64,000 nt of DNA, taken from JANNVK01 sp031430435. Its GTDB lineage: Bacteria > Acidobacteriota > Blastocatellia > Pyrinomonadales > Pyrinomonadaceae. The first letter of the stretch is position 1. Each line of letters starts with the position of its first letter. The notes beneath the pieces are model-generated. The model searched no databases. It was not told where the DNA came from and saw nothing but the letters and a program-made list of their open reading frames with translations. Location of the stretch: the NCBI GenBank assembly GCA_031430435.1, contig JANPBM010000090.1:1-64000 (forward strand). The letters are read 5' to 3'. The translations under genes and the position numbers were made by a program. This document shows, piece by piece, positions 51,990 to 60,297 of this stretch.

Positions 51990-52188
51990 CTGAAATTCCC
52001 CCTTATTCAAAAAAAACAACCAACAGTTTGTTAGATTACGCAAAACGCAAAATGGTTGTTTCATTATTTAGACTCGTAATTTTTTTTATTTTGCCTAGAA
52101 AATACGACTGCAAAAGCAACTTCGGTTTTCTTTTTTTCGGTTCGTTGCAAAATTTTGTGTAAAATGTTCTCATAATAAAAGTAAATTT

Positions 52189-53466
52189 ATGTCAACAAAC
52201 TTCAAACTTCCGTCGCTTAAAATCGAAAAATACACACTTGAAAACGGCTTACGAGTGATATTAAATCCCGATGATTCATCACCCGTTGTTTCAATCGCGG
52301 TTTATTATGACGTTGGTTCGCGGAACGAACGCAAAGGACGCGACGGCTTCGCGCACCTTTTTGAACACATAATGTTTCAAGGTTCGGAAAATGTCGCCAA
52401 GTCCGAGCATTTTCAACTTATTTCAAAAGCCGGCGGCACAATGAACGGCACGACGGGTTCGCAACGCACTAACTATTACGATATTTTGCCTGCCGACCAA
52501 CTTCCGCTGGCAATTTGGTTGGAAAGCGACCGTATGAAATCGCTCAAAATCACCCAAGAAAACCTTGAAAACCAACGCGCGGTTGTACTTGAAGAAAAAC
52601 GCCAACGTTATGACAACCAACCTTACGGACAAATTTTCGACCTTTTAAGCGAAATGGTTTTTTGTAATTTCGCCAATTCACATTCGACAATCGGTTCCAA
52701 TGAAGACTTAAACGCCGCCAACTTGGACGATGTTGCAGAATTTTTCAGAATTTATTACGCGCCGAATAACGCCGTGCTGTGCGTTTCGGGTTCATTCGAA
52801 ATCGACGAAGCAAAACTGTTGATTGAAAAGTATTTTGCAACGATTCCGAGTCAGCCGAAACCCGTCCAAGTTGATGTCGGCGAACCTTCGGAAGTCGCGG
52901 TAAAAAATAAAACTTGGGAAGACAAACTTGCCCCGTTACCGGCGTTTTTAATTGGTTGGAAAGTTCCGCCGCGTCGGACTAAAGACTTTTACGCCTTATA
53001 TTTAGCGGGCAAATTATTATACGACGGCGAAAGTTCGCGGCTTTATCAAAAACTGGTCAAAGGCGAAGAATCCGTGTTGCAATTATTCGGATTTACGGAC
53101 GAAAGACGCGGACCTTCGATGGCAGTTATCGGCGCGATTCCGAAACCCGAACAAGACGTGAAACATATTCGCCAAGTTATTTTCGACGAAATTAACGAAC
53201 TTTCAATCACCGGCGTGAGTGCGGACGAGATGGAAAAACTTCGCAATCAACTTATCAACGATGAAATTCGTCAACGTCAATCAAGCATCAGCCGCGCCAA
53301 ACAAATCGCCGAATATGCGTTGTACGACAACGAACCCGAACTCGTCAACACTGAACTGGAAAACTATTTGCAAGTTACGGCGGAAGAGATTAAGTCTGCT
53401 GTTCACAAATACTTAAACACGGAAAACCGCTCGGAACTCGATATTATTCCGACTGCTAAAAACTAA
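52189..53466 (+). CDS. M16 zinc peptidase, active subunit
   Basis: 425 residues. The inverted zinc motif HxxEH is intact (His56, Glu59, His60 in HLFEHIMFQG) and a downstream Glu in VVLEEKRQRYDNQPYG completes the site, so this is the catalytic partner. No signal peptide is visible. The second M16 gene, lacking the motif, follows at 53534. Such pairs form a clamshell that degrades peptides, like mitochondrial processing peptidase. Confidence 0.94.
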   Translation: MSTNFKLPSLKIEKYTLENGLRVILNPDDSSPVVSIAVYYDVGSRNERKGRDGFAHLFEHIMFQGSENVAKSEHFQLISKAGGTMNGTTGSQRTNYYDILPADQLPLAIWLESDRMKSLKITQENLENQRAVVLEEKRQRYDNQPYGQIFDLLSEMVFCNFANSHSTIGSNEDLNAANLDDVAEFFRIYYAPNNAVLCVSGSFEIDEAKLLIEKYFATIPSQPKPVQVDVGEPSEVAVKNKTWEDKLAPLPAFLIGWKVPPRRTKDFYALYLAGKLLYDGESSRLYQKLVKGEESVLQLFGFTDERRGPSMAVIGAIPKPEQDVKHIRQVIFDEINELSITGVSADEMEKLRNQLINDEIRQRQSSISRAKQIAEYALYDNEPELVNTELENYLQVTAEEIKSAVHKYLNTENRSELDIIPTAKN

Positions 53467-53497
53467 AAACCGACAAAGGTAAAAGATAATCTTTTTT

Positions 53498-53525
53498 ACT
53501 GAATACTGAATACTGACTATCGACT
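53498..53525 (+). repeat. Degenerate heptanucleotide repeat before the second M16 gene
   Basis: TACTGAA, TACTGAA, TACTGAC, TATCGAC follow in 7-nt phase, then TACTTTTTT and the ATG at 53534. No ribosome site is present in the 67-bp gap. Confidence 0.75.
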
Positions 53526-53533
53526 ACTTTTTT

Positions 53534-54904
53534 ATGAACGAAGATTTTCGCAAAAAACCACCTGCGCCACTCGCGCCAAAACCGTTTTCTATTCCGAAAC
53601 CGACTGAAACCGTGCTTGCAAACGGCTTAAAAGTTATTGTGTTTGAAGACAAAAAACTTCCGCTGGTCAGTTTTCGACTGGCGTTTAAGTTCGGCGAAAT
53701 CAACGACGATCTGCGTGGTTTGACTTCAATGACTTCGGCGATGTTAAAAGAAGGAACGACAACGCACACCAGCAAACAGCTTGCCGAAGCAATCGATAAA
53801 ATAGGCGCATCACTTTATGCCGCTTCGAGTTCCGACAACACAATCGTTTCCGCATCATCTTTATCTGCATACAGTTACGATGTTTTGTCGTTTATGTCGG
53901 ACATTGTTTTGCGTCCTAATTTTCCGCCGGAAGAATTAGAATTAAACAAACAAAATACGATTGAAGGTTTGAAATTCAGTCGTTCGGATGCCGCCTTTCT
54001 TGCCGGCGAACGAGTCAACAAAATTCTTTACGGCGAACATCCGTACAGCGTTACGTCGCCCACGCCCGAAAATATCGAGGCGATTACACGCGAAAAGTTA
54101 TTGGCGTTTCACGGTGCAAAATTTACGGCGAATAACGCGACACTATTTGTGGTCGGCGATGTAGAAAGCGACAAACTTTTGCCCGAAATAAATAAACTTT
54201 TCGGTGAGTGGAAACAGGGAAGTGTTGTAAATAATGAGTTTACCGTCCCGCCAACGCGAAAAATACGAACGCTTTCAGTCGTTAATCGCCCGGATTCCGC
54301 TCAATCGAATATCATTATCGGCAACGTTGCCATCAACCGTACACACCAAGATTATTTTCCGTGTGTCGTCATGAATCAAATTTTGGGCGCAGGCGCGTCG
54401 TCGCGGTTGTTTATGAATATTCGGGAAGATAAAGGCTATACTTACGGTGCATATTCGGGGTTTGACGCACGGCGTTTGAGCGGTTCGTTTGAAGCCACCG
54501 CCGAAGTTAGAAACGAAGTTACGGGCGATTCGCTGAAAGAATTTTTCTATGAATTAAACCGAATCCGCGACGAAAAAGCGACCAACGAAGAACTTGCCGA
54601 TGCCCAAAGTTATTTGACCGGCGTGTTTCCGCTTCGCGGCGAAACGCAGGAAGGTTTGACGAATCAGATTGTTTCGCAAGAACTTAACGGTTTGCCGCAA
54701 GATTATTTGCAAACGTATCGAGATAATATCAACGCCGTAACGCTTGATGAAATCCAACGAGTTGCCCGCGAATATGTCAATGTTGACAGCATTGCGATTG
54801 TCATTGTCGGCGATGCCGAAACGATTTTGGAGCAAGCGAAAGACTATGCGGAAAGTGTCGAAGTTTTTGACGTTGACGGAAATATTGCGGAAGTGAAAAG
54901 CTGA
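53534..54904 (+). CDS. M16 peptidase-like, non-catalytic subunit
   Basis: 456 residues. Where the zinc motif should be there is LTSMTSAMLKEGT, with no HxxEH, but the C-terminal substrate-binding Arg/Tyr region (NIREDKGYTYGAYSGFDARR) is present. This is the usual split of work in M16B heterodimers: this chain binds substrate ends and the partner at 52189 cuts. N-terminal Pro-rich stretch (KKPPAPLAPKPF), no clear signal peptide. Confidence 0.92.
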   Translation: MNEDFRKKPPAPLAPKPFSIPKPTETVLANGLKVIVFEDKKLPLVSFRLAFKFGEINDDLRGLTSMTSAMLKEGTTTHTSKQLAEAIDKIGASLYAASSSDNTIVSASSLSAYSYDVLSFMSDIVLRPNFPPEELELNKQNTIEGLKFSRSDAAFLAGERVNKILYGEHPYSVTSPTPENIEAITREKLLAFHGAKFTANNATLFVVGDVESDKLLPEINKLFGEWKQGSVVNNEFTVPPTRKIRTLSVVNRPDSAQSNIIIGNVAINRTHQDYFPCVVMNQILGAGASSRLFMNIREDKGYTYGAYSGFDARRLSGSFEATAEVRNEVTGDSLKEFFYELNRIRDEKATNEELADAQSYLTGVFPLRGETQEGLTNQIVSQELNGLPQDYLQTYRDNINAVTLDEIQRVAREYVNVDSIAIVIVGDAETILEQAKDYAESVEVFDVDGNIAEVKS

Positions 54905-54922
54905 AAACCGGTTGCGGTCGAG

Positions 54923-54963
54923 AAAAAAAGGAAAATATCCGCGAAGGTTATTTTCCTTTTTAC
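54923..54963. terminator. Bidirectional terminator
   Basis: AAAAAGGAAAATA pairs with TTATTTTCCTTTTT between convergent genes. Confidence 0.88.
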
Positions 54964-54985
54964 TTTAAATAAAAGTTGAAATGTC

Positions 54986-55321
54986 TTAAACAGTTGTGTC
55001 GTTTAATCCGCCGTCGGGACCGTTTTTGGTAACGGATGCGATTCCGTTTTCCATCGCGGCATCGCCCGAATACATTTCGCTGCGTCCGATTTCCTGACCG
55101 TTTCCGGCTTTCAAAATGAAATAAGGTTCGCCTTTTGCCGATTTTCTGCGGTCGTAACGTTTTTCATCGCCCGAATTCTTTTTGATTGATTCAATGCCGT
55201 TAAGCGCAGCCGGTTTTGATTCATACAATTCCGATGACAAAATAACTTGTCCGTTTCCTGCTTTAAGGTTGAAGTGATATTTTCCGTTTGCCGAAAGTTT
55301 TAATTCGTATTTTCCTGCCAT
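54986..55321 (-). CDS. YegP-like DUF1508 protein
   Basis: 111 residues made of two DUF1508 repeats: YHFNLKAGNGQVILSSELY with an ALNGIESIKKN end, and PYFILKAGNGQEIGRSEMY with an MENGIASVTKN end. The family is widespread, cytoplasmic and of unknown function. AGGAG lies a few bases before the ATG. Confidence 0.93.
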   Translation of the reverse strand: MAGKYELKLSANGKYHFNLKAGNGQVILSSELYESKPAALNGIESIKKNSGDEKRYDRRKSAKGEPYFILKAGNGQEIGRSEMYSGDAAMENGIASVTKNGPDGGLNDTTV

Positions 55322-55448
55322 TTTTTTTCTCCTAGACTTATTTATTGTAAAACTTAGACGCTTGTAATCCTAAATTTTTTTGGGGTTTTAAATAAATATA
55401 ACACGATGCAGTTGAAATGTTAAATTAAAATAAGTTTGGTGAGGAAAA

Positions 55449-55520
55449 TGAGTTGCGAGTGAGATGTCAGGCGATATAGCGGTATCTGCAAGACGACGTT
55501 CGCAACTCAAAATCCTTTTT
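55449..55520 (+). other. Inverted repeat with T-run, possible small RNA
   Basis: TGAGTTGCGA (55449-55458) pairs with TCGCAACTCA (55500-55509), enclosing about 40 nt, followed by AAATCCTTTTTT. It lies in the gap between YegP and the SWIM-Rad52 gene and is not needed as a terminator for either. No firm promoter is seen. Confidence 0.35.
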
Positions 55521-55542
55521 TCTGAGGAGTGAGTTTTTAAAT

Positions 55543-55589
55543 GAGAACGGCAAAAGTCGGGGAAATCCGCTTAAACTTTTGCCGTTCTC
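55543..55589 (-). terminator. Terminator of the SWIM-Rad52 gene
   Basis: GAGAACGGCAAAAG and CTTTTGCCGTTCTC pair perfectly over 14 bp, starting 1 bp from the gene's stop on the minus strand. The tail is only moderately T-rich in that direction. Confidence 0.7.
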
Positions 55590-55590
55590 C

Positions 55591-56760
55591 CTAGCTTGCC
55601 ATTCGCATCGGCATCACATTCGGCTCGTGTTGATTTTGCAGCACTTGCAAATGCGCGATTAACGACGACGCGGCTTTTTTCGATAATTCATCGGTTTTGC
55701 AACTCAAAACTGTCTGACATTCTTCGTCCGCGTCGATGCCGATTTCGCGTGAAATTGCCCGAATCATCCCGAGTTGTTTTGCCGTTACCAAATCCGAAAG
55801 GCTTTTCGCAATCGGGTTGGCAGGAAAGTTTCCGCCGTCGTTATTTGGCGGAATCGAGCCTTCGCGTTCGATTACATCCGATTCTTTTTTGTAAAGTTCG
55901 CGGGCAATTCCGAATTTAACCGCCGCCCGTTTCAACGCATCGTGTTCGGCTTTTTTGATTCCCATTTCCGATTCAGCCAAACCTGTTCCCAAACCTTCGC
56001 GGGTTACGCCGTCAACCGTAATTGCCACGATGACCGTCACAATGTTGCCGATTTGCCGAATATCTTTGACCGTGTGCGACCAATTAGGACAATTTTCGTC
56101 CAAAATATCGGCGACCGTGTGCCATTCAACATAATCAACCGTGTGAACATTTCCGTTGCGATCACGCCAACCTTCACGTTTTTTGACTAAATGCGGGTCA
56201 ACATTTTGACGCAAATTACGGAGCGTACCGACAAAATTCATCGGCACCACGTTGCTTGATCTTTCAATAATTGCTGCTTCTTCGGCTGTAATAAACGACG
56301 TTTCGTTATAGTTCTTCATTGTCTTATTTTCTCCTTTTGTGTTCGTAAGTGATTTGGTGTCAATCGTTTGCATTTCAACTTGTCCGGTTGTCGAAACATT
56401 CGATTGAACCTCGTCGGACTTCTGTTCGCCAAGTTTGGACACACTTGACTCAGTTTCGCTTTTTGTTTGTTTTGTAACCGGTTCGGAATTCTGCGTTGCC
56501 AAGGCAAACTTGACGGCGAGAATATGTTCGCAACGAAAGCCTGCGTCCGTAACGGTATTTTCTTCAAACTCCAAGCAGTTACAACGAATTTTCCCGCTGT
56601 CGTTGCGCCAAACTTCGTAATTTGTTTGTTTGCCGCGAAGCGAAGGCGTGGAAACCTGAAAACGACTGCCAACGCGGTTTACTAAACCCATCGCCGAAAT
56701 TGACATCGCTCTTTTTTCACGCTTTTCATCCGTAATTTTTAATTCTGCAACTGCTGTCAT
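55591..56760 (-). CDS. SWIM zinc finger-Rad52 family fusion protein
   Basis: 389 residues. An N-terminal SWIM-type zinc finger (Cys60, Cys62, Cys77, His79: CxCx14CxH) is joined by a Ser/Thr/Gln-rich linker (85-165) to a Rad52/Rad22-type single-strand-annealing domain (about 165-310) with FVGTLRNLRQNVDPHLV, WHTVADILDENCPNW and GLGTGLAESEMGIKKAEHDALKRAAVKFG. The C-terminal 320-389 part resembles the tail of phage-type annealing proteins. SWIM fingers occur in recombination partners such as Shu2/SWS1. DNA annealing is inferred. A XRE-type regulator is divergent, 175 bp away. Confidence 0.85.
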   Translation of the reverse strand: MTAVAELKITDEKREKRAMSISAMGLVNRVGSRFQVSTPSLRGKQTNYEVWRNDSGKIRCNCLEFEENTVTDAGFRCEHILAVKFALATQNSEPVTKQTKSETESSVSKLGEQKSDEVQSNVSTTGQVEMQTIDTKSLTNTKGENKTMKNYNETSFITAEEAAIIERSSNVVPMNFVGTLRNLRQNVDPHLVKKREGWRDRNGNVHTVDYVEWHTVADILDENCPNWSHTVKDIRQIGNIVTVIVAITVDGVTREGLGTGLAESEMGIKKAEHDALKRAAVKFGIARELYKKESDVIEREGSIPPNNDGGNFPANPIAKSLSDLVTAKQLGMIRAISREIGIDADEECQTVLSCKTDELSKKAASSLIAHLQVLQNQHEPNVMPMRMAS

Positions 56761-56852
56761 TTTGTATTTCCTCCAAAAGATGAATCAATTAAGTCTCATC
56801 TGTGAAACATCGTATCACTTAAATTTTTTAGTTGCAAGTGTGAAACGCGGTG

Positions 56853-56881
56853 TTGCAAATAAATTTCGCGTGTGTTATGTT
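56853..56881 (+). promoter_or_regulatory. Promoter of the XRE regulator
   Basis: TTGCAA and TATGTT are separated by 17 bp. TGTGAAAC occurs twice upstream (near 56801 and 56839) and may be operator half-sites shared with the divergent SWIM-Rad52 gene. Confidence 0.5.
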
Positions 56882-56899
56882 TGAAACAGAAATTAGGTT

Positions 56900-56918
56900 T
56901 GTGCAACGGATTTGCACA
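56900..56918 (+). promoter_or_regulatory. Operator-like inverted repeat
   Basis: TGTGCAA-cgga-TTTGCACA is a near-perfect palindrome lying between the start of transcription and the ribosome site of the XRE gene, the place expected for autorepression. Confidence 0.55.
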
Positions 56919-56935
56919 TTATAAGGAGTAAACTT

Positions 56936-57334
56936 ATGTCATATAAAAATGAAAGTTTGATAAATACACAAGAACTCGGACGGGCAATTAAACGCCGCCG
57001 AGAAGAACTTAGTTTGAGTTTGCGAGACGTGGCGGACGTTACAAATGTTTCCGCCTCAACGCTTTCGCGGATTGAAAACGGAACAGGCAAACCCGATGCC
57101 GACAATATTGCGCGGCTTACTTCGTGGCTTGATATGCCGGTCGATCGAGTGATGAAAAAACAAGGCGATTCGGCAGGTGTCGAAGCGGTGGTTTATTATC
57201 CGCACGAAGCAACGCCGGAAATTGTGGAAGCTCATTTGAGAGCCGACAAAAATTTAACGCCCGAAACAGCAAAAGCATTGTCGGAATTATTCCGCGTCGC
57301 ATACACGCAATTCAGCGGCTCGAAACAAAAATAA
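56936..57334 (+). CDS. XRE-family transcriptional regulator
   Basis: 132 residues from the ATG at 56936, preceded by TAAGGAGT. A Cro/CI-type helix-turn-helix covers about 12-66 (LGRAIKRRREELSLSLRDVADVTNVSASTLSRIENG in segments, then PDADNIARLTSWLD). The C-terminal part (75-132) is helical and may dimerise or bind a partner: PEIVEAHLRADKNLTPETAKALSELFRVAY. It is divergent from the SWIM-Rad52 gene and probably controls it and itself. Confidence 0.9.
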   Translation: MSYKNESLINTQELGRAIKRRREELSLSLRDVADVTNVSASTLSRIENGTGKPDADNIARLTSWLDMPVDRVMKKQGDSAGVEAVVYYPHEATPEIVEAHLRADKNLTPETAKALSELFRVAYTQFSGSKQK

Positions 57335-57356
57335 TTTAATTGTAAAGCGAGGAAAA

Positions 57357-57752
57357 ATGAACATTTTGACGCAGACAAAAACACAAACACGCACACATAC
57401 AACCAATAACACAATAGATACAACGTTTGTTTTATTTTTCCTCGCACTTGAATTCGGGCGGACATTCGGAGTTTTAAGCCTCGATAATTTGCTGATCGGA
57501 ATCGCCCTTTCAAGCGTTATGATTCTGCCGTATTGGTTAAAAACGGAACGCGAAACGTTTACAAATTGGATGTTCGGTCGCAGTTTGATTGCGGCGTTCG
57601 GATTGTTTGCGGGAATAATTTTTAACCAAAGTCTGGGCGTGATTTTACCGAGTTCGTTTAAATACGCACCAATGACGATGTTAATGCTGACCGCATTTTT
57701 AAGTTGTTACTTTCAATTTTATGCGTTTATGAAAATTCGAGTTGTAAAGTAG
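57357..57752 (+). CDS. Small polytopic membrane protein
   Basis: 131 residues with four hydrophobic helices (about 22-40, 42-60, 72-92 and 97-125) after a Thr/Gln-rich N-terminus. It follows the XRE gene by 22 bp with GCGAGGAAAA as ribosome site, so both share a transcript. Function not recognised. Confidence 0.7.
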   Translation: MNILTQTKTQTRTHTTNNTIDTTFVLFFLALEFGRTFGVLSLDNLLIGIALSSVMILPYWLKTERETFTNWMFGRSLIAAFGLFAGIIFNQSLGVILPSSFKYAPMTMLMLTAFLSCYFQFYAFMKIRVVK

Positions 57753-57771
57753 GCAACCGGCACAACTCGAA

Positions 57772-57816
57772 ATATAAAACACCGCGATTGTTCGGGACAG
57801 TCACGATGTTTTATTT
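57772..57816 (+). terminator. Imperfect terminator
   Basis: ATAAAACACCGCGATTG pairs with CAGTCACGATGTTTTAT with two mismatches, followed by TTTGTCC. Confidence 0.6.
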
Positions 57817-57840
57817 TGTCCTATTCGGAAAAAGAATATT

Positions 57841-57919
57841 GCCCGCGAATAACACTAATTAACGCGAATACTTGCCGATAAACCGGTTGGATTCGTGCAG
57901 ATTCGCGTGATTCGCGGGC
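57841..57919. repeat. Nested inverted repeat
   Basis: GCCCGCGAAT (57841-57850) and ATTCGCGGGC (57910-57919) are perfect complements; inside, ACGCGAAT (57862-57869) and ATTCGCGT (57901-57908) pair as well. It lies just 3' of the minus-strand gene at 57932 and looks like a small interspersed palindromic unit. Confidence 0.7.
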
Positions 57920-57931
57920 TTGTTTTTACAA

Positions 57932-58438
57932 TTACTCAGACTTTCTGCAAGCCATTGTCAAGGCTTTATCGGCAATTTTTTGCGCTTCGGCATTTTGAGT
58001 TTTGCCCGGCATTACTACATCAACCACGCAAGCCGAAGTTTTTGAAACTTTTGCAACCATCAAATACGACGTTATTTTGCTCGAATCTTCGGCATCGGAC
58101 ACATTAAAACGGACGATCAACGCCGTCGGAACTGTTCCTTTTACTCGCCATTCGGCTTTTTCTCCAACGCTTGAAAATCCGCTGTAAATACTCCAAAGTC
58201 CTAAGTCGAATTTCTTTTTAGTCGGCGAAATTACTTGAATATTTTGCCGTAAATCGCCTTCGGAAACTTCGAGTTTGAAACCGCCGACACCTTCGCAAAT
58301 TCCGACGTAGCCATCGTCACTTGATTGTTTGGTCGCTTTACATTTTGCCGCGAGACTTGTGTAGGTGCTTTTGTTTTGGGCAAAAGCAACGGTTGAAATT
58401 AACAAGATAAACGTAATGATTGACAGATTTTTTAACAT
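57932..58438 (-). CDS. Secreted hypothetical protein
   Basis: 168 residues from the ATG at 58438, chosen because a signal peptide (cleavage near AFA-QN) begins there and GGAG lies upstream; a 20-codon upstream extension runs toward the MITE-like repeat. Cys residues at 33, 48, 136 and 164 may form disulfides. The sequence is beta-rich, with FDLGLWSIYSGFSSVGEKAEWR. No family recognised. Confidence 0.68.
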   Translation of the reverse strand: MLKNLSIITFILLISTVAFAQNKSTYTSLAAKCKATKQSSDDGYVGICEGVGGFKLEVSEGDLRQNIQVISPTKKKFDLGLWSIYSGFSSVGEKAEWRVKGTVPTALIVRFNVSDAEDSSKITSYLMVAKVSKTSACVVDVVMPGKTQNAEAQKIADKALTMACRKSE

Positions 58439-58461
58439 AATTTTTATTCTCCGATTTATTT

Positions 58462-58598
58462 TATACCCCAAAAGAATTGGTTTGCGAAAGTACGACACGC
58501 TTCAGCTTGTGGAATAAACTTTAGCTTGAAGCAAGTTAAGCACCGCAACAAACTAAAATATGTTGTACTTTTTCGCAAACCAATTCCTGTTTGGTTTA
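58462..58598. mobile_element. MITE-like inverted-repeat element
   Basis: GAATTGGTTTGCGAAAGTAC (58474-58493) recurs in inverted orientation at 58565-58586 with two extra bases, and weaker similarity extends outward on both sides. The 37 bp at 58474-58510 are present, inverted, at window bases 5-41. It has no ORF. It sits between the secreted-protein gene and the end of pyrC. Confidence 0.72.
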
Positions 58599-58621
58599 GC
58601 GTGAAAAAGCAGATTTGCGCA

Positions 58622-59905
58622 TCATCTTTTATAAACAATTTTCCCGCCGACAATCGTCGCAACCGCCGCACCGCGAAATTCCAGATTATCAAATGGCGAG
58701 TTTTTTGACTTAGATTTCGACTCCGCGTTTCTGTATGTCCAAACCAAATTCGGATCAAGAATTGTGATGTCTGCAACCGAGCCTTTTTGCAAATTTCCGC
58801 GATTGGGAATGTGGAAAATTCGTGCCGGATTTGTCGAACATAATTCGATAAGTCGTGTTAAATCAATAATTCCCGTGTGAACTAATTTGTCGAACGCCAA
58901 GCCGACCGCAGTTTCTAAACCTGTAATTCCAAACGGAGCTTTGTCGTATTCAAGCTGTTTTTCGTCCGCGTGATGCGGTGCGTGGTCGGTCGCAATCGCG
59001 TCAATCGTGCCGTCTTTTATGCCTTCCAAAATCGCTTCCAAGTGTTCTTCGGAACGCAACGGCGGCGACATTTTTGTATTAGTATCGTAACCTTCGACGG
59101 CTTTATCGGTCAGACAAAAATGATGCGGCGTAACTTCGCAAGTAACATTTATTCCTTCATTTTTCGCCCGACGGACAGCTTCAATCGCACCTTTGGTCGA
59201 AATATGTGCGATGTGGGCGTGCGAACCTGTTTCTTTGGCGAGCAAAATGTCTCGAACCGCGTCCAAATCTTCGGCGAGTGCAGGCATTCCTTTCAAACCG
59301 AGCAGCAAAGACATTTTTCCTTCGTGCATTACGCCGCCGTGCGAAAGCGATTTATCTTCGCAATGATCGACTACGGGCAAATCAAAATCTTTCGCATATT
59401 CCATCGCCCGACGCATCATTCCGGCATTCGGCACAGGTCGTCCGTCATCGGAAACGGCAACCGCTCCGGCGGCTTTCATCTCGCCCATTTCGGCTAATTC
59501 CGTTCCGCTCGAACCTTTGGTAATTGCACCGACAGGAAAGACATTCGCAAATCCTGCGAGTTTTGACTGCTCGATCATATACCGAGTTATCGCCGCATTA
59601 TCGTTAATCGGATTGGTGTTCGGCATCGGACAAACGCTCGTCCAACCGCCCGCGACCGCCGCCGCACAACCGCTCGCAATCGTTTCCTTATGCTCTTGTC
59701 CGGGTTCGCGCAGATGAACGTGAAGGTCAATAAATCCAGGTGCAACGATTAAACCCGTCGCATCAAAAATCTCGCAGCCTTCGGGAACGCTGTCGGAAAA
59801 CGCGAGCCAATCAATGACGCGACCGTTTTCTATCAGCACGTTCTTTCCGCTGTTCTGACCGCAACTTGGGTCAATTAAATGTCCGTTTGTGATTAAAAGT
59901 TTCAT
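58622..59905 (-). CDS. pyrC: Dihydroorotase, class I
   Basis: 427 residues, full length. FIDLHVHLREPGQEHKE is the zinc-binding start of class I dihydroorotases; SDDGRPV, VVDHCED, HIAHISTKGA, CEVTPHHF and IATDHAPHH supply the other metal and substrate residues. It closes carbamoyl-aspartate to dihydroorotate, step three of pyrimidine synthesis. It is the last gene of a minus-strand cluster with pyrR and pyrB, separated from pyrB by a BrnT/BrnA module and two small genes. Confidence 0.96.
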   Translation of the reverse strand: MKLLITNGHLIDPSCGQNSGKNVLIENGRVIDWLAFSDSVPEGCEIFDATGLIVAPGFIDLHVHLREPGQEHKETIASGCAAAVAGGWTSVCPMPNTNPINDNAAITRYMIEQSKLAGFANVFPVGAITKGSSGTELAEMGEMKAAGAVAVSDDGRPVPNAGMMRRAMEYAKDFDLPVVDHCEDKSLSHGGVMHEGKMSLLLGLKGMPALAEDLDAVRDILLAKETGSHAHIAHISTKGAIEAVRRAKNEGINVTCEVTPHHFCLTDKAVEGYDTNTKMSPPLRSEEHLEAILEGIKDGTIDAIATDHAPHHADEKQLEYDKAPFGITGLETAVGLAFDKLVHTGIIDLTRLIELCSTNPARIFHIPNRGNLQKGSVADITILDPNLVWTYRNAESKSKSKNSPFDNLEFRGAAVATIVGGKIVYKR

Positions 59906-59907
59906 GT

Positions 59908-60297
59908 TTAGTAAATTAAATCTTTCACATTAGCAAATGACTTACGAATACGTTCCAAAATTTCAGTATCAATGGCTTCTATATCAAATTCACTTCCGTC
60001 AATAGCCCGAATTGTTAGGAAACTTTTAGTATTATTTGATTCAAAAGCTACAAACTCACCTTCAATTGTTTGGTAAATTTCAGAGAAGAGTTGAAAAAGT
60101 TTTGATCCAGAAATTAGTATATGATTGTCTGAAAAGTTGTGTAGCTTATCAGAACTTTCTCCTAAACAATCAAGGTAAGATATTTTCCAAGTTGCCTTTT
60201 TTCCTGTTTCTCCAATTATGTCTAAAATGTGGATTAAATCAGTTTTATCATTGTTTTTCAAATAAATTGTAACACCATAATTATTCAATTTATTCAC
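59908..60297 (-). CDS. Hypothetical protein inside the pyr cluster
   Basis: 129 residues from a GTG at 60297 with GAGG just upstream; this start overlaps the previous stop by 8 bp, whereas the longer reading would overlap it by 125 bp. AT-rich, with more Asn, Ile and Lys than its pyr neighbours, hinting at transfer. It ends 2 bp before pyrC. No family recognised; the acidic, Ile-rich alpha/beta profile would suit an immunity-type protein. Confidence 0.6.
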   Translation of the reverse strand: MNKLNNYGVTIYLKNNDKTDLIHILDIIGETGKKATWKISYLDCLGESSDKLHNFSDNHILISGSKLFQLFSEIYQTIEGEFVAFESNNTKSFLTIRAIDGSEFDIEAIDTEILERIRKSFANVKDLIY

